From Gluconobacter morbifer G707 (GTDB lineage Bacteria > Pseudomonadota > Alphaproteobacteria > Acetobacterales > Acetobacteraceae), in NCBI RefSeq assembly GCF_000234355.1, contig NZ_AGQV01000001.1, forward strand, positions 788,501 to 852,500: a stretch of 64,000 nucleotides of DNA. Reading direction: 5' to 3'. Below the pieces are notes generated by a model. The model made no database searches and was not told the DNA's origin. It saw nothing but the letters and a program-made list of their open reading frames with translations. Numbering within the stretch: position 1 is the first letter of the stretch; every line of letters starts with the position of its first letter. A program made the position numbers and the translations under genes. Below, one piece after another: positions 56,074-64,000 of this stretch.

Positions 56074-57747
56074 ATGTTCGAAAAAGATTTTTCGGGATGC
56101 GAATGCGCACGTCCAATGGGCACATTGATTCGATGGGGCATAAAAAAGCAGTCAGGATTATGCCTTTGGTGTTCACGACATTCCCGGAAGCCTGTCCTGT
56201 CTTGGAAGTGGGGATATGGAACCGTGCTTCTTATGGGACTGTCCATCTTACCGTTGCAGACTCATGCGCAGGATATGGTTCAACATTCGGGCCGGGCTTC
56301 GCCAGTGGTATCTTCGTCATCAGGAGTGCCTTCAGGATCAGAAAAAGTTCTGCCGATGGGACAGAAAAACAGCTTGCCCCAACCTGCGAAGAAACCTCCG
56401 GCTGCCGGGGATTATCTGGCGTCTGTATTCGACACGGAAAGCATTTCCTTCCTGCTGAACAAAAATGACGATGCTCTGCGCAAAAGTGACCTGGTAGCGG
56501 GATACTATGTTCCGCAGGAAGCTTTTGGGCATCTTGTTCCGCAACTTTCTCCCGTCCGGAACTGGCTTCAGAAATACGGCTACAGCTTTGAGTTTTCGTA
56601 TAAGGGAGAAGCGATGGCCGACGTGGGCGGAGGGGAAAGCCACGGGATGTCCTATGCTCATGAACTGACATGGAACAACCGGCTGGATCTGGGTAAGCTG
56701 CTGGGGTTTGATGGATGGATTTTGCACGCTGTCATGATGGAACGCGCCGGACGGCAGGTGTCATACGACCATGTCGGGGATCATCATATCCTGCTCAGTG
56801 AAGTGTATAGTCTCTCTGGCCATATGGCAGCGCATCTTGCTGATATCTACTTGGAAAAATCGTTCTTACATAACAGGATCAATATCAATATTGGTCGCAT
56901 TACGCTGACCCATACTTATGGCACTTCAGTCCTATTGTGCACTTTCATGGTCCAGTGCTCCGCACCTGTCGCCATGAAAGGAATGCAGGGATGGAGTGTA
57001 TATCCAAAGGCGACCTGGGGAGGGACGGTCCGTTTCAAACCTGCTCGTGATCTCGTGCTCCGGACCGGGGCTTACCGTGTAACGGCTCTGACGGACAATC
57101 CTTCTGGTTGGTCATGGGGAAGTGAAAAGTCGACTGGCGTCATGTTGCCTATCGAACTGACATGGGAGCCGTTTTTCGGGCCAAAGCGGCTTCCGGGTCA
57201 TTACAAACTAGGCTTTGGACATGACACGTCGCCCTATGCCGATCTTATAGGAACCATTCCTACAGCATACCGGAATATCGTTACGGCCGGTTCAAAGCGG
57301 GCACGAGATACTTTCTATATTGAAGCAGATCAGATGGTGTACCGGAAAGGGGGACGGCATCAGATGGCAGGTGGATATATTCTGGCCGGATATATTCATA
57401 ACACACCGAGCGTTTCGGCATTTTCAGATGAAGTTTATGTGGGTGCGTCTCTGCTGGGTATTATCCCGCGTCGTCCCTTTGACCGGTTTGGCGTCATGTA
57501 TTCCTATTACCAGATGAGTCCGGCCCTGACATATGGTCAGCGGCTCCGGCAGATGGCGGGAATGTCAATGGGGGCATTCGTCAATGGTCCACAAACCCAT
57601 TCTGCAATTCTTGAGGCCTATTACGGTATTCCCGTTCGGCCAGGGGTCGTGGTCCAGTCTGAATTTGAATACATGATGAGACCGGGCGAAACTTCCGTCA
57701 TTCCCAACGCAACTCTCATCGGACTTAAGGTTTTGGGGAACCTATAA
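56074..57747 (+). CDS. oprB: Carbohydrate-selective porin, OprB family
   Basis: 557 residues from ATG 56074, with AGGAG 10 bases upstream (a GTG at 56065 is too close to it). A long cytoplasmic-type lead precedes the signal helix (WGYGTVLLMGLSILPLQ, cleavage near AQD at about 68); a start further in is possible but no better site was seen. The barrel shows FEFSYKGEAMADVGGGESHG, GWSVYPKATWGGTVRFKP and an end at LKVLGNL, as in OprB porins that admit sugars and polyols. It probably feeds periplasmic dehydrogenases. Codons are more AT-rich than in neighbours. Confidence 0.85.
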   Translation: MFEKDFSGCECARPMGTLIRWGIKKQSGLCLWCSRHSRKPVLSWKWGYGTVLLMGLSILPLQTHAQDMVQHSGRASPVVSSSSGVPSGSEKVLPMGQKNSLPQPAKKPPAAGDYLASVFDTESISFLLNKNDDALRKSDLVAGYYVPQEAFGHLVPQLSPVRNWLQKYGYSFEFSYKGEAMADVGGGESHGMSYAHELTWNNRLDLGKLLGFDGWILHAVMMERAGRQVSYDHVGDHHILLSEVYSLSGHMAAHLADIYLEKSFLHNRININIGRITLTHTYGTSVLLCTFMVQCSAPVAMKGMQGWSVYPKATWGGTVRFKPARDLVLRTGAYRVTALTDNPSGWSWGSEKSTGVMLPIELTWEPFFGPKRLPGHYKLGFGHDTSPYADLIGTIPTAYRNIVTAGSKRARDTFYIEADQMVYRKGGRHQMAGGYILAGYIHNTPSVSAFSDEVYVGASLLGIIPRRPFDRFGVMYSYYQMSPALTYGQRLRQMAGMSMGAFVNGPQTHSAILEAYYGIPVRPGVVVQSEFEYMMRPGETSVIPNATLIGLKVLGNL

Positions 57748-57969
57748 AATCTGAAAATATTTTTCTCAAAAGTGCAGGGATTTTTCTTGGATTGTTCAGG
57801 ATCCGGAGAAGATTTTTTCAGGCGTATAGAAATTGATGCGTTGCATATTTTGGTAAATAGAAATGGTTAGTATCAGCATTATGAAATGACTGAAGTTCTT
57901 GAGAAGATTGTTTCCTTTTCATGGGCCTACGAAAAGATATTCACCTATGGCCAAGGTACTTATCAGGAG

Positions 57970-58004
57970 TATTTTCCTGTCCTGCTGTTCTGGACAGGAA
58001 AATA
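57970..58004. terminator. Bidirectional terminator between oprB and the DUF1269 gene
   Basis: 13-bp perfect arms (tattttcctgtcc / ggacaggaaaata) around a 9-base loop, between the convergent genes. Confidence 0.82.
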
Positions 58005-58013
58005 CGGGCAGAA

Positions 58014-58631
58014 TTAGAATTTATTCTTCAGATTCTGAAGGTGTGCAGTAAATTGCTGATGCCACTGAGCCAGTTTCTCGTGCCATTCAGCCTTGTGCTG
58101 TGAAGACAATACCTTACGCGCCTGCAGAGCTGCGGCGATCTGGGCTTTTTCGTGGCCGACTACTTCCTGTTCTACAGCTTCAACAGGTCGGCGCAGTACG
58201 GCGGCACCCAGAGAGGCAGCGAGATCGTCAACAACTTCCGGAACGTATTCCTGAGCCGTTGCGACAACGGCTGTCATCCCGTCAGGAATTGATGCAGAGA
58301 TCTGTTCGATCAGACTGGTCTGAACTTCGCCGCTCTCTACAGAAAGGCCGGAACCAATAAGTGCACCGGTAGTAGCGCCGAGCAGAAAACCGAGCGGACC
58401 AAGCAGAAGACCGACCAGCGAGCCGAGAAGTGTCCCTGTCAGGACCTGATCTCCGGCAGAACCATTGACCCAGCTGTCCTGGATGGCAAGTTTCCCAGCA
58501 GTGTCACGCTGAAGGACAGCGGCATTGATCAGAACAAGTTTCTGGTCTGCCGCACGCTGTTTGAGTTCCGAAAATGCTTGAAATGCCTTGCTTTCCTCAT
58601 GGAAAGAAAGAACCAGAATATTAGTATTCAT
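58014..58631 (-). CDS. DUF1269-family membrane-associated protein
   Basis: 205 residues. It begins NILVLSFHEESKAFQAFSELK, has a glycine-rich hydrophobic middle (LLGSLVGLLLGPLGFLLGATTGALIGSGL) typical of DUF1269, then an acidic region and a helical, His/Gln/Lys-rich C-terminus (HKAEWHEKLAQWHQQF). The family has no proven function; stress or membrane association is often proposed. Confidence 0.82.
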   Translation of the reverse strand: MNTNILVLSFHEESKAFQAFSELKQRAADQKLVLINAAVLQRDTAGKLAIQDSWVNGSAGDQVLTGTLLGSLVGLLLGPLGFLLGATTGALIGSGLSVESGEVQTSLIEQISASIPDGMTAVVATAQEYVPEVVDDLAASLGAAVLRRPVEAVEQEVVGHEKAQIAAALQARKVLSSQHKAEWHEKLAQWHQQFTAHLQNLKNKF

Positions 58632-58650
58632 TGAAAGACCTCATGCTGAA

Positions 58651-58693
58651 AGCCCTGAAGAGAAGGCGATAGGATCACACTCTCTTCAGGGCT
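58651..58693 (-). terminator. Terminator hairpin between the EipA-like and DUF1269 genes
   Basis: 13-bp perfect inverted repeat (agccctgaagaga / tctcttcagggct) with a 17-base loop. On the minus strand it is followed by TTTC, so it could end the EipA-like transcript. Confidence 0.7.
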
Positions 58694-58731
58694 GCAAACT
58701 TTTGTAAAACTTTTCCGCTCGAAAATCCGTT

Positions 58732-59190
58732 TCAGTTTTTGAGGGTAAAAGTCAGCCCCTGTGCGCCAGCGGCCAGACGTGCGCCCGACGAAGTAGTGTC
58801 AATACGGACCCGCACGCCATTGCTGTTCTGGAGGACTGCGCCACCTAGTCCTTTGTCCAGAGTTGCTTCTCCGGCCAGGGAGCCATAACTGCCGTCAAAG
58901 TCATGAAGGTGCTTCAGATTGTATACCGTTCCTTCTGCTTTGACCGTGGAATATCCGACAGCTGCAAGATTGCCGCCGCTTATCTTGAAGCGATAGGTCT
59001 GGTGGTCATAGACCAGCTTTCCTTCGCCCCAGGTAAGCCCGACACCGATATCCGCAGAGTGTGATTCCAGTATGATATGACCAGAAGGCGTTCCCAGCGT
59101 ATCAGCCGCAGAAGCTGTTCCTGTTGCCGCCAGACCCAGACCTGCCATGACAGCAAGTGTAATCCCGAAACGCGAAGTAGTGAGAGACAT
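58732..59190 (-). CDS. Secreted EipA/DUF1134-like envelope protein
   Basis: 152 residues with a clear signal peptide (ITLAVMAGLGLAATGTASA, cleavage before ADTLG). The mature beta-rich part (IGVGLTWGEGKLVYDHQTYRFKI, then GTVYNLKHLHDF, and a C-terminal AAGAQGLTF) resembles the EipA/DUF1134 envelope-integrity family, but the match is from memory and only moderate. It should lie in the periplasm. A 7-bp-arm palindrome lies upstream. Confidence 0.55.
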   Translation of the reverse strand: MSLTTSRFGITLAVMAGLGLAATGTASAADTLGTPSGHIILESHSADIGVGLTWGEGKLVYDHQTYRFKISGGNLAAVGYSTVKAEGTVYNLKHLHDFDGSYGSLAGEATLDKGLGGAVLQNSNGVRVRIDTTSSGARLAAGAQGLTFTLKN

Positions 59191-59591
59191 GACTGAAACC
59201 TTTCACATGCATAACCGATGCTTTCCTCCGTTAAACACGCGACGCATCGGAACGTTCATTTAGATATGAACGGTTTGTGTCTGTATCCAGTCCCTAGTTT
59301 CTCTACGAATAAAAAAGGCGGAAAATCCTGTCAAAAACGATGACGGCAACCCTGCTGCAAAGGGAAAATATGTTTGCCATACACAGTCAGGGTTTTTGCC
59401 GGAAGTTGACCAAGGAGCGTCACGATTCTGCGCAGACGGATAAGCGACTGTCTCAGGGAAGGGCAGCGACAGCTGCGGTCAATCACAATTGCTGTTAGGG
59501 CGCCTGAAAGAAATTCCGGCAAAGTTCTCTGCTGCATGAAAGGGCGATGAAGCTAAGGAACGATCAATGGGAGGCTCCGTGATCGCTGCTT
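59191..59591. other. Intergenic region upstream of the EipA-like gene
   Basis: About 400 bp. It contains an inverted repeat CGTTCAT-ttagat-ATGAACG (59253-59272), possibly an operator for the EipA-like gene. A 68-residue minus-strand frame at 59331-59537 has no family features and no ribosome site and is not called. Confidence 0.5.
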
Positions 59592-60080
59592 TCAGGAAGG
59601 GTCAGAAGGCAGGACGCAATGCGGGGAAAGACGCGCTTCCATTGTGGCCAGAACACTTGCAACTTCAGTTTTCTGGCCGGTTTTGATGAAGGATGTCAGT
59701 TCTGCTTCCACCTGAGCAGCAATATGGTGGAATTGCTGACATTTTTTCCGTCCGGCTGTTGTCAGGACAATGAATTTCGATCGACGGTCCTGTGGATCGG
59801 ACTGACGGAAGAGGAGACCGTCAGCTTCAAGAGAATCCAGAATACGGACGAGAGCTGAACTGTCGAGGCCCATGCAGGCTGCCAGATCCTTCTGATTCAT
59901 AGGGGCTGTGCGAAGCATCAGATAGGCCATGGGGCGCATCGCCGCCAGCGTCATCCCTTCGGGGCGCAGGGCACGATCTAATTGTGCGCGCCAGAGAATC
60001 GCCAGACGCATGACGTGGAATGTCAGATTCATATCCTGAAAATGGTTGTGAAAATCTGAAGGGTTCTGCTCGCGGCCCAT
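59592..60080 (-). CDS. MarR-family transcriptional regulator
   Basis: 162 residues. The winged HTH is complete (APMNQKDLAACMGLDSSALVRILDSLEADGLL) with the DPQDRRSK wing of MarR proteins; the N- and C-terminal helices form the dimer interface. It is divergent from the DUF1656-HlyD-NodT efflux genes and should repress them until an aromatic acid or similar ligand binds. A textbook palindrome lies between the two units. Confidence 0.9.
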   Translation of the reverse strand: MGREQNPSDFHNHFQDMNLTFHVMRLAILWRAQLDRALRPEGMTLAAMRPMAYLMLRTAPMNQKDLAACMGLDSSALVRILDSLEADGLLFRQSDPQDRRSKFIVLTTAGRKKCQQFHHIAAQVEAELTSFIKTGQKTEVASVLATMEARLSPHCVLPSDPS

Positions 60081-60104
60081 AATGGATCATATCTCATTAA
60101 TTGA

Positions 60105-60123
60105 CATATAATCTGTTTATATG
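60105..60123. promoter_or_regulatory. MarR-type operator in the divergent promoter region
   Basis: CATATAA-tctgt-TTATATG: 7-bp perfect arms and 5-base spacer, 24 bases before the MarR start. It overlaps a TATAAT hexamer (60107-60112) and follows a TTGACA (60101-60106), so binding would cover promoter elements. Confidence 0.65.
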
Positions 60124-60229
60124 GCATCGGTCTGTAAGGGAACCAGTCTGTTGCCATTGACGCTGGTTTCAGGAATCTTTGAATGGCGTTCTGGTGATTC
60201 TTCGTATCGCAAGAGTCGCTGTGGTCTAG

Positions 60230-60292
60230 CCGAGGAGCCCCGTGGGAAGAGATCTGACCGGCGAGTTTGTTGATCTGCAGGTATCTGAGTGA
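60230..60292 (+). pseudogene. Possible 3' relic of a FUSC transporter gene
   Basis: A short frame reading PRSPVGRDLTGEFVDLQVSE ends in a TGA that shares its A with the ATG of the DUF1656 gene (TGATG). This is the kind of coupling expected after a lost upstream gene. An in-frame TAG lies directly before it, and the preceding frame reads VILRIARVAVV. The complete efflux operon elsewhere in the window has a FUSC gene and this one does not. The family assignment of the relic is a guess. Confidence 0.3.
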
Positions 60293-60489
60293 TGCTTGCG
60301 GAGGTTGATCTTTTTGGGGTTTTTGTTGCTCCCCCTTTTCGATTTTATGCGGTTGCGGCGGTTGTTGTGACGCTGGTCCTGCGGAGTGTCCTGTGGCGAA
60401 CGGGTGCTCTGGGCTGGTTCTGGCATGTCGCCCTGTTTGAAATAGCGCTGTATGTCTGTGTTCTCTGTCTGCTCATCCTTTACGTGTAG
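60292..60489 (+). CDS. DUF1656 / AaeX-like small membrane protein
   Basis: 65 residues from ATG 60292 (a GTG at 60289 is also in frame). It reads LAEVDLFGVFVAPPFRFYAV, then a helix, a WRTGALGWFWHVALFE loop and a second helix, the standard DUF1656 pattern. It is the first gene of an efflux operon with HlyD and NodT genes following 12 and 1 bases apart. Confidence 0.85.
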   Translation: MLAEVDLFGVFVAPPFRFYAVAAVVVTLVLRSVLWRTGALGWFWHVALFEIALYVCVLCLLILYV

Positions 60490-60501
60490 GAGGGGTCGGC
60501 G

Positions 60502-61413
60502 ATGAACTGGACCCGTAGTGTCATCCGTGTTCTGCTGACCCTGATCGTTCTGGCGCTGGCCATCGGGCTGGGGCGGACGATGTGGGACATCTATGTCCTT
60601 GCCCCCTGGACCCGTGACGGACGCGTGCGCGTCTATGTTGTGGATGCGGCGCCTGAAGTCTCGGGCACGGTGGTGTCGGTTCCGGTGGTGGACAACCAGT
60701 TCGTTCACAAGGGAGATCCGCTCTTCGTGCTCGATCCCGTCCGCTTCCGCCTGGACATCGACGCCGCCCGGGCCCGCCTGGCCGGGGCAGAGGAAGACCT
60801 GAAACTCCGCATGTCCGATGCTAAGCGCCGCATGGGGCTGGGCGGCATCGTCTCCGCGGAAGAACAGGAAGACTTCAACTCCAACGCCGAGACGCAGCGC
60901 GCCAAGGTGAACGCCGCCAAGGCGGACCTCAACACGGCGCTGCTCAATCTCCAGCGCTCGACGGTCTATTCCCCGGTGGATGGATACATCACCAACCTGA
61001 ACCTGCGGGTGGGTGACTACGCCCATGCCGGTCAGTCGGGTCTGGCGGTCATCGACGCGCACAGCTTCTGGATCAACGGCTATTTCGAGGAAACCAAGAT
61101 GCATGGCGTGCGCGTGGGCGACATGGCGCGCGTCAAGCTGATGGGTTACAAGACGATCCTGCAGGCCCACGTGGTCAGCATCGGCCGCGGCATCAACGAC
61201 CAGAACGGCGTGTCCGACCGCCTCGGCCTGCCAGATGTCAACCCGATCTTCACCTGGGTGCGTCTGGCACAGCGTATTCCGGTGCGTCTGGAATTTGACA
61301 ACGTTCCGCCGGAGATCACGCTGGCGGCCGGCATGACGGCCACGGTGACCATCGGCAAGGAAGCGCCCGGAGCCCAGGGCAAGCTGACCACCTGGCTGCA
61401 GAACCATCTCTGA
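60502..61413 (+). CDS. HlyD-family periplasmic adaptor subunit
   Basis: 303 residues. One N-terminal helix (VLLTLIVLALAIGLGRTMW), then lipoyl half-motifs (APEVSGTVVSVPVVDNQFVHKGDPLFVLDP; TVYSPVDGYITNLNLRVGDYA) separated by a coiled coil, and a beta-barrel (YFEETKMHGVRVGDMARVKLMG). It matches AaeA-type adaptors, which need a FUSC pump; none is adjacent. The gene is richer in GC, especially at third codon positions, than the genes to the left. Confidence 0.9.
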   Translation: MNWTRSVIRVLLTLIVLALAIGLGRTMWDIYVLAPWTRDGRVRVYVVDAAPEVSGTVVSVPVVDNQFVHKGDPLFVLDPVRFRLDIDAARARLAGAEEDLKLRMSDAKRRMGLGGIVSAEEQEDFNSNAETQRAKVNAAKADLNTALLNLQRSTVYSPVDGYITNLNLRVGDYAHAGQSGLAVIDAHSFWINGYFEETKMHGVRVGDMARVKLMGYKTILQAHVVSIGRGINDQNGVSDRLGLPDVNPIFTWVRLAQRIPVRLEFDNVPPEITLAAGMTATVTIGKEAPGAQGKLTTWLQNHL

Positions 61414-61414
61414 C

Positions 61415-62968
61415 ATGGCACGCTCCGTCTTCGCCCGCACTGTCGCCCTGGCCCTTGGAACCTGCCTGTCCCTGACGGCCTGTACGGTGGGGCCGAACTT
61501 CAAGCCGGATAAGATCAAGATCCCCGACGCCTTCGTCGAGCAGCCGAAAGTGGCGACGGCGGATGAGATCAGACAGACCGAAGCGGACATGAAGGACTGG
61601 TGGAGCCAGTTCCATGACCCCATGCTCAACGAACTGGTGGAGCAGGCGATCAAGGGCAATTACGACCTGCAGATTGCCTCGCAGCACATCATTTCCGAAC
61701 GTGCGGTGCGCCGTCAGGCGCAGTCGGCCTGGTACCCGCAGCTCGATGCGGCGGCCGGGGGCGGGGATGACCGCTATTCCGTGAATGTGGACAACTGGCC
61801 ACTGCGTCCGGGAAACCCGGCCAACCGTCCGGAAGCTTCCGTGTTGACCTATGGCGCGCGGGCGAGCTGGGAAATCGATCTGTTCGGGCATATCGCGCGG
61901 CAGGTGGAAGAGCGCAAGCGGATCGTCGAACAGTCGATCGAGAACCGCCGTGCCGTGCTGCTGGCACTGCTGTCGGAACTGGCCTCCGATTACGTGACGC
62001 TGCGCGGTGTGCAGGAGCGTCTGACGGTGACCGAGCGGGCCATCGACGTGGCGCAGAAATCGCGCGAACTGACGGAACGGCTGTACACGCACGGTCTGGG
62101 CAACACGCTGGCCGTGGCCCAGGCGCAGACCGAAGAGCATCTCGAACGCTCCCGGCTGGCGCCCCTGCATGAGCAGGAAGAGCGTCTGATGCATGCGATT
62201 TCCGTGCTGCTGGGCGAGATGCCGGGCCAGCTGGAAGAGGATCTGGAGAAGCGCCGTCCGCTGCCGGATCTGCCGCGTTTCCCGGCCAGCCTGCCCTCGA
62301 CGGTGCTGATCAACCGCCCCGACATCCGCGGAGCGGAGGCGGAATACGCCGCCGACACGGCGCGAGTGGGGATTGCGGTGGCGAACCTGTATCCGAAGTT
62401 CTCCATTCCGCTGAACTTCAATCCGAACGCCTCGGCGGCCTATCAGGCGTTCCAGCTTGGCGGCATGAGCTGGAGCTTCATGATGATGGCGACGCTGCCG
62501 GTCATTCATGGCGGACGTTATACGGCGGCGATTGCGCAGGCACGGGCGGAAGCGGAAGCCAGCCGTCTGACCTATCGCAAGACGGTGCTCAAGGCCTTCG
62601 CGGAGGTCGAGGACGCGATGGGCGACTGGCGGCATAATGCCGAACTGGTCGAGCAGCTGAACGCGGCGGCGGTGGATGCCGGTCTGGCCCGTGACCGGGC
62701 GCAGAAACTCTTCACGGCGGGTCTGACCGGGTACCTGAACGTGCTGACCACGCAGCAGACCGCCCTGTCGGCGCAGGATCAGGCGGTGGTCGGGCGCCTG
62801 GCCCGCGTGCGCAATGCCATCGAACTCTATGTCTCCCTCGGCGCCGGATGGCAGGGCCGGCAGCTCGAAGACACCAGACTGCCCGTCGAAAGTCAAAAAA
62901 CAGAACGCACTCGCACGGGCCTTTACAAGATAAAACAACTCACAGTTCAGGGACGGGTTTTGTCGTAA
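61415..62968 (+). CDS. Outer-membrane efflux lipoprotein, NodT/TolC family
   Basis: 517 residues. Signal peptide with lipobox LTAC, then TVGPNFKPD, a typical NodT start. OEP helices follow (DWWSQFHDPMLNELVEQAIKGNYDLQIA; VLINRPDIRGAEAEYAADTARVGIAVANLYPKFSI). The GC-rich composition stops abruptly near 62,890, and the last 25 residues are low-quality and coded by AT-richer DNA. The tail overlaps the 3' end of the convergent sorbosone-dehydrogenase-like gene, which hints that a recombination joint created this C-terminus. Confidence 0.88.
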   Translation: MARSVFARTVALALGTCLSLTACTVGPNFKPDKIKIPDAFVEQPKVATADEIRQTEADMKDWWSQFHDPMLNELVEQAIKGNYDLQIASQHIISERAVRRQAQSAWYPQLDAAAGGGDDRYSVNVDNWPLRPGNPANRPEASVLTYGARASWEIDLFGHIARQVEERKRIVEQSIENRRAVLLALLSELASDYVTLRGVQERLTVTERAIDVAQKSRELTERLYTHGLGNTLAVAQAQTEEHLERSRLAPLHEQEERLMHAISVLLGEMPGQLEEDLEKRRPLPDLPRFPASLPSTVLINRPDIRGAEAEYAADTARVGIAVANLYPKFSIPLNFNPNASAAYQAFQLGGMSWSFMMMATLPVIHGGRYTAAIAQARAEAEASRLTYRKTVLKAFAEVEDAMGDWRHNAELVEQLNAAAVDAGLARDRAQKLFTAGLTGYLNVLTTQQTALSAQDQAVVGRLARVRNAIELYVSLGAGWQGRQLEDTRLPVESQKTERTRTGLYKIKQLTVQGRVLS

Positions 62969-64000
62969 GTCAGGCGATAAAGCGAACCCGTCAGATCATC
63001 GCTAATCAACAGACTTCCGTCAGGTAATGGTTGAAGATCGGCTGGTCGACCCGCGAACGTGGTTCTTTCTGCGGAATCCTCCGACCAGGAGAGTTGGCTT
63101 TTCGGGATGATTCATTCCACTGAAATGAACAGATACAACTTGGTATCCTGACGGTACGGATCTGTTCCAGGATCCATGTTCTGCAATCAGAAGATTCCCC
63201 TGATAATCCGCAGGGAACATTTTCCCATTATAGAACCTCAGACCTAACGCCGCCACATGGGCACCAAGAAGAAGGGCAGGCGGTGTAAAATCGTGACAGG
63301 AATGCTGCTTCCCGAAAACGGGATCAGGGATATTTCCTTGATGACAATAAGGGTATCCATATGACGCGCCGATATGGGATAATTGGTTAAGCTCGTCTGA
63401 AGGAACATCATCTCCCATCATGTCGCGACCGTTATCCGTAAACCAGAGTTTATTGCTCTGCGGCTGCCACGTTAGCCCTACACTGTTGCGAATCCCATAT
63501 GCGACATCCCGAATATCAGACCCGTCTAGATTCATGCTGATTATTTTAGCGAAATCATGTCCAACGTCACAGATATTGCAAGGGGCCCCAATAGGAACAT
63601 ACAGGCGGTTATCCGGACCGAAAGCAATGAATTTCCAGAAATGATCACCGTCTTTGTACGGAAGGCGATCTGTTATGACCTCAGGGATGGCCGGACTGTC
63701 GAGATGATTTTCAATATCCCGCAAGACAAGAATGCGGTCTGTATCCGAAATATACAAATCGCCATTGTGAAAAGCTACGCCAGCAGGCGTATTCAGCCCT
63801 TTTGCTAAGGTAAAGACCCGCAATGGGTGGCTGTTTTGATCTATATGAGGAATTGCATAGACGTTTCCTTGTGCCATGGACCCGACAAAGACGGTTCCAT
63901 GGGCTCCTAAAGCAATTTCTCGCGCTCCGGGAATGGCATTAGTAAGAGTTTCAATATGAAAATGGGGTGGGACGACCAGGGACGAACTTTGGTCGGTCTG
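62947..64000 (-). pseudogene. L-sorbosone dehydrogenase-family (glucose/sorbosone beta-propeller), frameshifted and partial
   Basis: The frame is open from the right window edge (VVPPHFHIETLTNAIPGAREIALGAHGTVFVGS) through ISDTDRILVL, DGDHFWKFIAFGPDNRLYVPIGAPCN, AYGIRNSVGL, FTDNGRDMMGDD and IAEHGSWNRS, all typical of the family. In this frame it stops at 63020 with an unrelated tail. Shifting one base near 63071-63077 (GGATTCCGC) restores AERTTFAGRPADL and DGSLLISDDLTGSLYRLTY to a TGA at 62947, the normal family end. So a single-base indel breaks the last 40 residues, unless the assembly is wrong. Many family members bind PQQ or Ca2+ and oxidise aldoses; the 5' end is outside the window. Confidence 0.75.

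Noticed and set aside
59249..59275. EcfG-type promoter (GGAAC, 17 bases, CGGTT)
   Set aside because: It points to the plus strand, where no gene follows, and the second box has an extra base; the palindrome explains the pattern better.
59331..59537. 68-residue minus-strand frame between the EipA-like and marR genes
   Set aside because: I considered a transposase remnant but found no DDE or HTH motif and no inverted repeats or target duplications.
60226..62938. Two long minus-strand frames (477 and 540 residues) opposite hlyD and nodT
   Set aside because: They are antisense to well-supported genes, are rich in Arg/His/Gln/Gly without domains, and are open only because of the high GC at third codon positions.

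Overview
The window looks like a chromosomal stretch of an acetic acid bacterium, most likely Gluconobacter. The main pointers are a three-subunit membrane-bound polyol dehydrogenase (Tat-exported small subunit, GMC flavoprotein, tri-haem cytochrome c), malate:quinone oxidoreductase, an FAD-linked D-lactate-type dehydrogenase, a sorbosone-dehydrogenase-like gene, an OprB porin, and serine palmitoyltransferase with its dedicated ACP and acyl-AMP ligase. The species call is inference from gene content; no rRNA, tRNA, CRISPR array or intact insertion sequence was seen.

Layout. 1-13,033 is a lipid block. A minus-strand run of six genes, each joined by a 4-bp stop/start overlap, encodes a metallophosphoesterase, an LptF-like and an LptG-like permease, a di-iron lipid hydroxylase, a nucleotidyltransferase and a glycosyltransferase cut by the window edge. 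A divergent plus-strand pair encodes a DAG/sphingosine-kinase-like enzyme and a nucleotidyltransferase-fold protein. A second minus-strand run encodes a MOP flippase, a glycerophosphotransferase-like protein, a fatty acyl-AMP ligase, an ACP and serine palmitoyltransferase. Together they read as sphingolipid backbone synthesis plus candidate head-group assembly and export. 13-20 kb is housekeeping: alr, an HD hydrolase, a 41-residue membrane protein, cysG, glsA, and divergent mntH/mntR. 20-22.7 kb holds a DeoR regulator, a lipoprotein and a decayed patch (a C1-peptidase fragment and a DUF2141 gene with several frameshifts) next to a phytoene-desaturase-like gene. 24-38 kb carries mqo, an FAD lactate-type dehydrogenase, purU, a class-C serine hydrolase, metH, a CxCC mini-protein, a TetR regulator, a TonB receptor, a deoxyribonucleotidase and a KGG-repeat stress protein.

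38.6-43.4 kb is a complete efflux operon (DUF1656, HlyD, FUSC, NodT). YceI and ribokinase follow. 45.8-55.2 kb is a polyol region: sldSLC, a small ABM-domain protein, then glpR-glpD-glpF-glpK with a clear palindromic operator. An AT-rich gap and an OprB porin follow, then DUF1269 and EipA-like proteins. From 59.6 kb a MarR regulator faces a second efflux operon that lacks its FUSC gene and is noticeably richer in GC. The window closes inside a sorbosone-dehydrogenase-family gene that carries a frameshift near its 3' end.

The most interesting system is the lipid block. A second-looking LptF/LptG pair locked into a six-gene operon with lipid-modifying enzymes, beside a kinase/NTase pair and the spt operon, suggests a dedicated pathway that builds and exports a modified sphingolipid.
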